DNA of 10,823 nt from Candidatus Omnitrophota bacterium (GTDB lineage: Bacteria > Omnitrophota > Gorgyraeia > Tantalellales > Tantalellaceae). Both the position numbers and the translations under genes were made by a program. The stretch lies in contig JAQUNB010000017.1 of NCBI GenBank assembly GCA_028717825.1, positions 1-10,823 on the forward strand. The letters are read 5' to 3'. The notes under the pieces were generated by a model that saw only the letters and a program-made list of their open reading frames with translations, was not told the DNA's origin and did not search any database. Positions 1 through 9,200 of the stretch are shown here, one piece after another (positions within the stretch are counted from its first letter, which is position 1; the number at the start of each line of letters is the position of its first letter).

Positions 1-1
1 T

Positions 2-241
2 CCGATCTCTAAAAAGTTCATTATGTATTTCAAGGAGCATGGACATTATGAAAAGGCCCTATCTTTCGCGGAAAGCTATATGATGCATCTTGAGATCGAA
101 TATGACGAGTTTTTGGGGGGCGATGATCCTACTGCCGCCAAACCGGGTTTTGCTAAAGAAGTTAGAGAAGAGTATGAGGCGTGTAAGGCGGTCATAAAAG
201 AGATGAAAGAGATATTAAATAGAGGAGCCGGCGAAAATGGG
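2..241 (+). repeat. Large helical repeat, copy 0 (C-terminal part only)
   Basis: The window opens inside a repeat unit. The segment HGHYEKALSFAESYM (residues 6-20) is the TPR-like hairpin that closes each later copy: compare KKKFRQAADAAERYI in copy 1, GEYKEVLKVIDNY in copy 3 and KKDHKEAVRAALKLVDHL in copy 5. It is followed by a charged helix (EYEACKAVIKEMKEIL) like the one after the same hairpin in copies 2 and 5. The codons before the ATG at 23 continue the helix upstream. This is the main reason to treat the gene as truncated at the window edge. Confidence 0.7.
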
Positions 242-3200
242 CCGTTAACTGACTTTGACCCGCGATCGCTTCAAGACTTAGATAACGCTTTTGATGTATT
301 GTTCAGTAATACTCCCGGGACATCGGCTGAAATAGGTAAAGCCTATGAGACAATAATGAAAGCGGATCCCATAGAGCCATTTAGGAATTTAATAAGCCGA
401 AAAAATTTTCTAAAAAACTTAGATTCCGAAAAAGCCGATAATTTTATCAAAAATATATGCGAAAACACTTTTGGTAAAAACCTTGACGATTATGTGCCGT
501 TCACCAAAGACGCGCAAAAAACCTTGCTGTTAGTGGATATGTTGGAGCAAGTATGCGATAGCGTAAACGGTAAACGTGTGGAAAAGAAAGGTTTGATCAG
601 CGAGGGTATTTATCATGATCTCGAATGCTATTACGCATGCCTGTACGCGTGTGTCTATTCAGGGCATAGGTTTCAGGCAGTAGCTGGAAAATTCGCGGCC
701 GCGACACAAAAGCTCTCGGAATTAGTCAAAAGAAGTGAAGCTCTCGCGCGTAAGGGGCTGGTACAAAAAGATGTCGACGCGATCAAAAAGCACGCAGAAA
801 CAACGCGGCGCGTCCTATATGATAAAAGGTTCTTAGAGTTATATTTTGTTTCATGCCTTTTAGACCCGGGTAGCGGCAATCTACTTCTAAAGCAGAATGA
901 GTCGGAAAATAAAAAAGATTTTCTTGTGTTTTTCGCGGATAAGATCTTTGGCGAGAATAACGGATCCCCGAGATTAGCGGAAATTTTCGGGGGAGAAGGA
1001 GAACTGGAAGGCGCACTTGAACGCATTGACAAGAGAGTAAGAGAATATATGGATTTTCTGGAAAATAAGAAAAAATTCCGCCAAGCGGCCGATGCCGCGG
1101 AACGATATATCATATTTTTGCGGACAAGGGAGTTATTCGCGCGGGATGAACAGAAAGAAGCTATAGAAACATGTATCCATGATTATGAGATGTTCCGGAA
1201 AGTGATGCAGATAGAATCCGCGTGGCAAACAATACTCAAACGCGCCCAAACGGGACCAAAATGGTTTAATGATGTTGAGCAGGAAAAATTACAAGAAATA
1301 ATAACGGTTTGGGAGAGTTTCTCTGAGTGGGGCATCGGCATTGATAAGATCGGGGCGATACACCTTTATTATATTATCACGGCACTTTTATATTCATCAA
1401 GAGATTACAAAAAGGTGATATCTATTTTTGAGCAGGTAGCTGATGGTATTCTTTCTTCTGCAAAAGAAAAATGGAAAAAAGATCTCGCGGCGGATAATGA
1501 TGAAGGCAGGGAAAGCAGTAAAATGGACGTTCTTTTCCAAAAACGCATATTATTGAACTATTTTCTCGCTAAAGTGTTTGAACCGGGTGTTTTTACGGAA
1601 GGTGCCGCGAAGAGCGCAGAACAACAACAGAAGTTTTTCATGTTCATTCAGGCCGACCGCCTATTCGGAGAAGGGAAGGGCGAAGAATATTTTCTGGATA
1701 TTTTCGCTGCGTCGGAAAAGGAAATAATAAAGAAATCGAATGGAGGGATCCCCTCGGCAAATTTGGAAGAAAGAAAAATGTATGGATTATGTAACGTTAT
1801 TTTGAATGTAGTAAAGACGCTTGAAGATTTTTCGAAGTATTGTCAGGATTGCGGGGAGTATGACGAAGGTGCGCGTTTATCGGATGTCGCGATCTTATTT
1901 ATTGATCACGCAAAAAATTATCTTAATAGTAAAACGTCAGGAAACGTCTTGCTCGGAGATAGCGCGAAAGCTATGCTTGTTAGAATGAAAAATAATGTTG
2001 ATAAATACAGTATGGAGTTCGTAAAGCGTAAAAATTCTTGCGAGGTAGCAAAAGAGACAGGAGTAAGGCCGAAAAAGAAAAAAAATACAGGAAGCGAACC
2101 AAATGGAGAAGACTCTTCGCAGGGTAAGGAGGACAGAAGCGCTCTGAAAACTCAAAGACAAGAGGCGCAAGCCCAAAAGGAAGCCCAACAAATTGCTGAA
2201 ATAATAAATCAATTAGAGCGAGACGGTATCGCGAGAAAGGCTCAAGCGTTAAAGGAAAGGGTCGAGAGTGAAATTCAAAACGCACAAAACGCAGTCGCAA
2301 AAGTCAATAAATACAGGGAAGAAGTGCGTAGGAATGATGGGGCATTGTTAGATAATGCAAAAAAACAAATAGAGGGAAATGTGTTACCAAAGTTAGAAGC
2401 CGCTAAAAAACAGGCGGATGCCGCGTTATCAGCGCTTGAACAAATAAAAAAAACCGGGATATCTCTAAGAGAGGCGAATAGCTGTTCTTCCAGAGCAAGG
2501 ATTAACATAAGTGAGAAGGAAGTAGTAAGTAAGGTTAACTCCGCCTGCGCGATAGCTAAAAGAGAAATACCGGTGATCGATAGGATCGTTTCAAACCTTG
2601 AGATAAGGGGCGCGGCAATAACAGAAAAAGAGAGAATAAGAAGTCAGCTTGTAGCGAAAGGGGTTATTCAGAAAACATTAGATTTGAGGGCAAAAATTGA
2701 AGTGCATAAATCAAGAGCTGCACAGCTTTTGGAACAAGTACAAGTTATAGCGGCTCAAAACCAACAAAATGACGCCCTTACATCCGAACGCGATATGCTT
2801 AGTAAAATAGTCAAAAAACTAAATGAAATAATCAAAACTCTTGATGAAGTTGAAGGCGATATTAATTCGATCGTTACTCGGCCCAATATTGAAGGAGCAA
2901 GAGGCGTTGAGAAAAAGATAGGGGATAATATCGTGAGTGCGAAAACAATAGATTCAACAGTAGGAGCGGAGCTTGACGCGGCCGAGACGCGGATCAAAGA
3001 GCTCGAAGCAAAGATTAACGCGGAAAACATACGCAGGGCCGGCATAGCGCTAATACTTGAAAGAGTGAAATCAGGATCAGAGTTTTTATCAAGGCTTAAC
3101 AGGATCGCACCCGAGACCGCGGAGGGTGAAAGAACGGTAAACGGTTTACTAAGAAAAATTAACGAGCTTAAGAAAAAGGGTGACGGAGAGGCGGTAAGCG

Positions 3201-6200
3201 TGATCGTTCAAAACTGCCTTGAAAAATATGAAAGCGATCTGAAACAAATTTTGGCGGCAATAGCCGAAGTGACAGAGAAAATTGAAAAGGCGCGACAAGA
3301 AATACGTTTAATAACCCGCGAAGCAGCTGTAGCGGCGGCTGAAAGTGCCGAACAAAATGCCGGGCGGTTCTTAGTTAGCGCGGAAGATATCTGGGCGGAC
3401 GCGAAAAGAAAGATCGGTGGGATCAGGGAATCTATAGATCGGGTCGCTAAAGCACGCGAAGATGAAAAGACTTTTGTCGCGAAGATGTTCGAAATGTATG
3501 GTCATAAAGCAAAATTGGATGAGTTGGCCGCGCGAGTTCAGGAGATTGACCAAAGGGGCCAAAAAACCAACGAGGATATTACTAAATTGATTACCAGCGA
3601 AACATGGCTATTTGGAGTTAAGGGAGAAGTAAAATCAATACTGCAAAAGAACGCAAGTATCAAGCACGATCTTAAAGATGCTAACTTAATATCAAGTGGT
3701 ATCGCGCGTCAAGATACGGTTAAGGGGGCAAACGATAGGTTGATTGAAGCGGTGAAATTGGTTCAGGAGGCAGAGTCGGGTTTATCCGCGTTAAAAATAC
3801 AATTAAGCAAGATTGATGGAATTATTGAAAGAGAAATTGAAATACAAAAATGGCGCGAATCACGTATGGATGAAATGCGCAAGGAATCTAACAAGGCGTC
3901 TAATGAAAGAATCAAAGAAGCAAAAGACGAGATCTTAGGATCGTTGGCACGGTTGTTATCGGCGCACGATGACGAAATAGCCGAAGGTGTGCGGGCCCTC
4001 GGAATAATATTAAGAAAAGGGATCGTCTACGGGTTTTATGAGGATGAAGAATATGAAAAAATAACGTTGGAAGTGGATGAAAAGCTACGGTCCGCGGCCG
4101 TTCGTATAGTGGATGAGAAAAGTCACGATGCTATTCTCGACGCGTTAGAGAAGGAAGCTGAATTATTTAAGTCTATTTCTAAAAATAAGGATATTCCTGG
4201 GGTATTGAACAAATTCGCGTATCTTAGGCAACTAATTGGACCATCATATCGCGTAAAAGAGGATCATTACGAACTTGCGAATAAGATCGAAGCTGAACTT
4301 GTGCGTTTTATGATGGATCCGGAAGACGAAGAGATACCGAAGAATTTACATTCAATGCTAAAAGAGCTTGAACATCAGGAAGCGCAGTCGGCTAAATCGC
4401 GCGCGGTATTCGGAGAGATAAAAGAAGTTCCCGAAAATATTTTTTCTAAATATTTTAACATTTTCGCCGAAGCGGCAAGACTTTCTCTTTCGGGGGAAGA
4501 AGAAAATAGAGACAAGTTTAAAAAAAACCAAAACGACCGGCTAAAGAATGTCGCTGCGGAAACAGACCGCGTATCGCGGGTTATCGGGCGCAATACGGGG
4601 GAAATAAAATATTTGTTAGAAACGATCGCGGACAGAGACCAACTTTTGGGAAAGAAATTTTCCGATATAGATGCAAAACTTAAGGCGTATTTGGAAGCTA
4701 CCATTAAGCGATTGGAACTGGAAAAAAGTAATGGAGATGCCGCGTTGATAGAAAAGGCAAAAAAGGAAGAAAACAATAAGTTGATGGAATATAGAGGAGG
4801 GATAAGGGGAGCTGTCGGAGAAATAAATGTACAAGAAGAAATGGTTCTTGAGGCAGTTGTCCACGCGGCGTTATTGGATCATGGATATGAACAACAGGCG
4901 CAAATAAACATATTGAAGTTGATCGCGGTGGAGAAAAATCCGTACGAGCCATGGAAGAGTGGAAAGGATATAGAGCTCGAGCCATGGCGGAAGGCGGAGA
5001 ACGCCTGCGAAGCGGAAGCCATAGCGAGAGGCGCTTTATTACGACACGGATATGAAGTTAACAGACAGATCGAAAGATTGGCGAAAATCGCTCAAACAGC
5101 TGAAACTGCAAAAGATAAAAACATTACCTTTACCGCCGAAGCTATTGCCCGTGCGGCTTTGTATGAGGCCGGATATCGTCCCGGGGAGCAGTTGGAACGA
5201 TTGAAGAAATTGTTGAACGAGCCCATGATCACGCTCGAAGACAATTTCATTTTTGAAGCAAGGGACGCGCGAAAACTCGCGGAAATGTATATAAGGGGCG
5301 CCTTAATTAAGGCTGGAGACGCTCCCGAAGAACACTTAGAAAAAGTAAAGGGAATGATGACTGAAAAGTCAGAGTCCACCGCGGCCCGGATATTGGCACG
5401 TATGATCTATGATAAGCACATTATATCGAAAATTGACGAGCGAATAGCTATGGCTCAACGGGCCGGCCCCGAGCTTCCGGTAGGAAAAAATGAAAAATAT
5501 GTTCTTTATGTGCCGGATACGCTCTTTGATGACGAGCGTGAGTTCGAAAAAGAAGCCGAATTCTTTGGAAACAGATTTATTATAAAAATGGTATATGACG
5601 AGGGAACCCCGAAAGACTACGTGGATGATGTTGTGAACGACATTAAAGGGGCGGAAAGTGATATATGTCAGGGGGTAAACAGAAGGGTTGAGAAAATTAA
5701 TGCCGAGAGGACCATTGTTCTCGCCCCGTCTAATATGAAAACGTTCCTCATAGATCTCATTAGTGATGATGCCGGCGTAAGATTTATAAGGCTGAACATG
5801 GACGCCTTTAAGAAAGTGCCGGGCGAAAATAAACAAAAGACCCGGCGCAATATACTGGCCATAATGCTTCTTTTGAGGCAAATAAAAGATATTAAGAACG
5901 ATTCGCATTCTCTTAACTTATTGAGATTTTATCTGGATACACAATTTGATATTGAAAAAGATAACGGCAATGATGTTTCACTCTCTGGATATTTAGAGGA
6001 ACTTATAAAGCCTGCCGGTCTGGGCCCGGAGAAAATAGCGAAATCCCGAGTGTTAAGACGCGGCATTTTAGCAAATGAACCCCGTGGTATTTATAATACA
6101 CCGTATTTTTATGAGATTGCCGAGACGTTCCTTGGAAGTGTAGGTGAAAAAGGCGCATCTTCTCAGCCGCGTAGGCTTAACGGACAATTTGGACCGATTG

Positions 6201-9200
6201 ATGGCAAAAGCCCCGAAGACGCGTTGATCACAATTAGCCTTTCGGCTTTATCCGACGGAAAACAATATCCAAATGGTTTCACCCTCGAGGACTATAAAAA
6301 AGCTTATGAGCAGGTGATGGTCAATTACCCGTGGTTATGTCTTGATGGGCTGGCGGACGGAAGAAATTGGCAAAGCACGGCAAGGTATGATCTTGGCATA
6401 TTGAAAGAGAAAAATATTCTGAGAAGCAAGAGGGAGAACCGTGATGGTTACCTCAAAGAAGTTTTTTATTTAAGGCCAACCACGAACTTTAAAATTATAA
6501 AAATCAGAGAAAAGATCGAGAACGAATCTAATCCTTTAGGACTTTTAGCTTTTGGCATAGAGCCTGGCGGAAAAAGAAAACTAAGCATTATTCCTGAACA
6601 TATTAAGAATCAATTGCCTGCCAGACAAACCCTTATTAAAGAGTTGCAGAACAGTCTATGGAATACAGGAGAGATGTCTGACAAAAACAGAATACTTACG
6701 TATGCCGCTCTACTTGTTCATGGAGAAGAGGTGGAAGATACGCTTTTGTCGATCGATCCCATACTCGATAGAAATGGATTGGATCGTGAGACCGAAACGG
6801 TGTTACGGATAATAAAAGTTATGTACGATAGGAAAACAGATAAAGATAATGAATATTTTAAGAGCTTATTCAACGAAGTTAAAAACACTAACTCCACGGA
6901 TCTAAAAATTTTGGCGCTTTCGGGGCTCATTTTTACGCACAAAGATTCAAATAGGGCCGCTGATTATATGGATAAACTGTTGGACAAAGGGTTCGTCGGT
7001 GACAATGCTCAGGTCATTGCCCGCTTAAGCCTCCTATTTAAGGGGAGAAGCGTCAACGATAAGAAAAAGCAAATATCGTCGTTACGGGCATTATTGACCG
7101 GTGGAGGCATAGATTCTTTTTATAAAAACTTTTTGTACGCGGCGCTTTACCGGCCGGCAGTCGAGGCGAGGAAGTTTGTTTCATCGCAGATAAGAGCGCC
7201 CCGAGATCCGAGGAACGGGCAATTTGTGCCAAAACCCGGGATGAATCCCGATGACGCTTTAGAGGTAATAGCTTTAACGCATCTGGCAGAAACGGGTTAT
7301 TTTATATTGAAAGAATATCTTGGTGCTCATAGAGCATACCGTGATTACTATGGGAGATTCGAAGAGCCCTCCGATGATACCGCCCGTCAGGACCTTAAAG
7401 AATTGGCAGAAAGAGGGACGTTAGAGATAAATGTGCAAAACGGGGAATACGTGTATGTGTTGACTTCCGAGGGGTTGTCGCGTGTTAATGAGATCAGGAA
7501 GTCGAACGGCTATCCGATTATCGCGGGCAAAAGCGATATGGCGGGCGGAGTAGCATGCGATCTTTCTGGGGGTGGTGCGTCGGGGCAGAGAGACGGCGTA
7601 ATCTCTTCGGCCGAGGATAAACTTAGTTTTGTATACGCGTTACTCCAGCAGGAAAAGCACAGATTTAAAGATCATGAATTTTATTGTTTTACTTTATTGA
7701 AAGATGTTTGGGGTAACATTTTAAAGATCATAGGTAGCAACTTTGAAATATCGGATAAAGATAGTGCGGAAGATGCGGAAATAGATTTGTTATTCCAATA
7801 TTTGCGCGCGAGGCTTTTCAGCGCGCGTGATTTTGAAGGGGTTCAAAGATTCTTTGAGAAGGCAGGGAGAGAATTTCAACAGGGTAAGTATGAAGCATTT
7901 AACGATAAGATCTTAAATAGCAAAGCATTTTTAGATCTGTATTTTGTGGCATGTATTTTCGACGCGAAGGGTACTAAAAATAAGCGGATGGAAAACATAT
8001 CATGGTTCGTATACTTTTCGGATAAAATATTCGGGAAGGGAAAAGGGTACGAAAAACTACGGCAATTTTATGGTGAAGAAGGAATGCAGGCTTTGGCGGA
8101 TTATTTAGGATCACACGTAGAAGATCTGGTGGTATATTTTATCGGAAAAGGAGAATACAAAGAAGTGCTGAAAGTGATCGATAATTATACAACTGTTGCG
8201 GCGCAAGAATATTTAGTTACAGATCACGAGGAAGACAGTCTGGAGCAAGAAGAGATCAGGGATAAAATAGTTTTGTTCCTAAGGCTGAAAGACCGTGTTT
8301 ATAGAGATGTGATCCGTAAAAAACATAGTGTGGATTATCCCGATAAAGGGGGTTATCTCGCTAAAGACGAATTATTGTGGTTAAACAATATGGCGGCCGA
8401 CAATACGTTGCCCGCGGCTCTCCGGGCGATGGCAGCGGGGCTTATGCTAATATGCGCAAAAGACAACAAAGGACAGTATTATAAGGTATTGGAGGATTTA
8501 AGCATCGGTGACCCGGGTATCACGAGGTACATGCGTCTGGTCAGGACGAACAGAATAATCGTTGACGGTCTTTCGGGAAAGATCGATGTGGCCGGTATAG
8601 CGGCGAAAGCAATAGAGACTAGAAAAAGGCAAGAAGCGGCGGCGGATTTTGAAAAAAAAGTAAAGAAATTGATCTCCTCCATTAAAGATATAGATGCTTT
8701 TAGCGATCGAGCGATGAAAGCATGGCAGGAGATCAGCAGGCTGGATGATGAAAGACGAAAGAACAATACGGACATAATTGACCCGGAAACGTTTTTTATA
8801 ACCGTATGCGCCAAATTTTATGATAGGCAGGATTATCAGTTTGTAAGAGACGCGCTCAAGAGGCAATTAAATGATTTCTTAAGCGCGGAAAATATTGATG
8901 AGGATGATGCGAGAGGTTCGGGAGTCTATGGGGGGGTTATTTTATATTTTACTTCGATGTTTTTAGAGGATGATCATTTCGAGGCCGCGAAAAAGGCGAA
9001 AAAACCGTTTTTTGAGTTCTGTATCAGTGAGTTGGTGCCGTCCGGCAATGACGCTTATAAGGAAGAAAAAATTAAGAAAGTTTTTACCTTAACCGAAGGG
9101 GAAGAAGAACTGGAGAGATCGGTTGATGATCAAGTAATAGGGCTTGTCGGGTGGCATCTTGTAAAGAAGGATGATCCGAAAAAAGCTTTTGGAATAGCTT

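Noticed and set aside
23..25. ATG at 23 as the true start of the gene
   Set aside because: The frame is open to base 2, there is no ribosome binding site upstream, and the upstream codons extend a repeat unit, so this is most likely an internal methionine.
673..1113. Antisense open frame of 146 codons, Ser/Phe-rich
   Set aside because: Ser/Phe/Leu-rich translation is what the reverse strand of Lys/Glu-rich codons gives; it is a shadow of repeat copy 1.
2126..2146. AAGGAGGA followed by an in-frame CTG, as a possible internal translation start after the linker
   Set aside because: The downstream codon is CTG, not a usual start, and Gly-Gly/Lys-Glu codons make such purine runs common in this composition.
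2138..3937. SMC/Rad50-type ATPase as an explanation for the coiled coil
   Set aside because: No Walker A, Walker B or ABC signature motif is visible anywhere in the frame, and the flanking domains are TPR-like repeats.
4794..4815. GAGGAGG run as a possible internal ribosome binding site before the short repeats
   Set aside because: No ATG, GTG or TTG in frame lies within the usual distance; the run encodes Arg-Gly-Gly.
5369..5908. Antisense open frame of 179 codons opposite the alpha/beta domain
   Set aside because: It lies wholly opposite a well-structured part of the giant CDS, has no ribosome binding site or recognisable domain, and its composition looks like a reverse-strand shadow.
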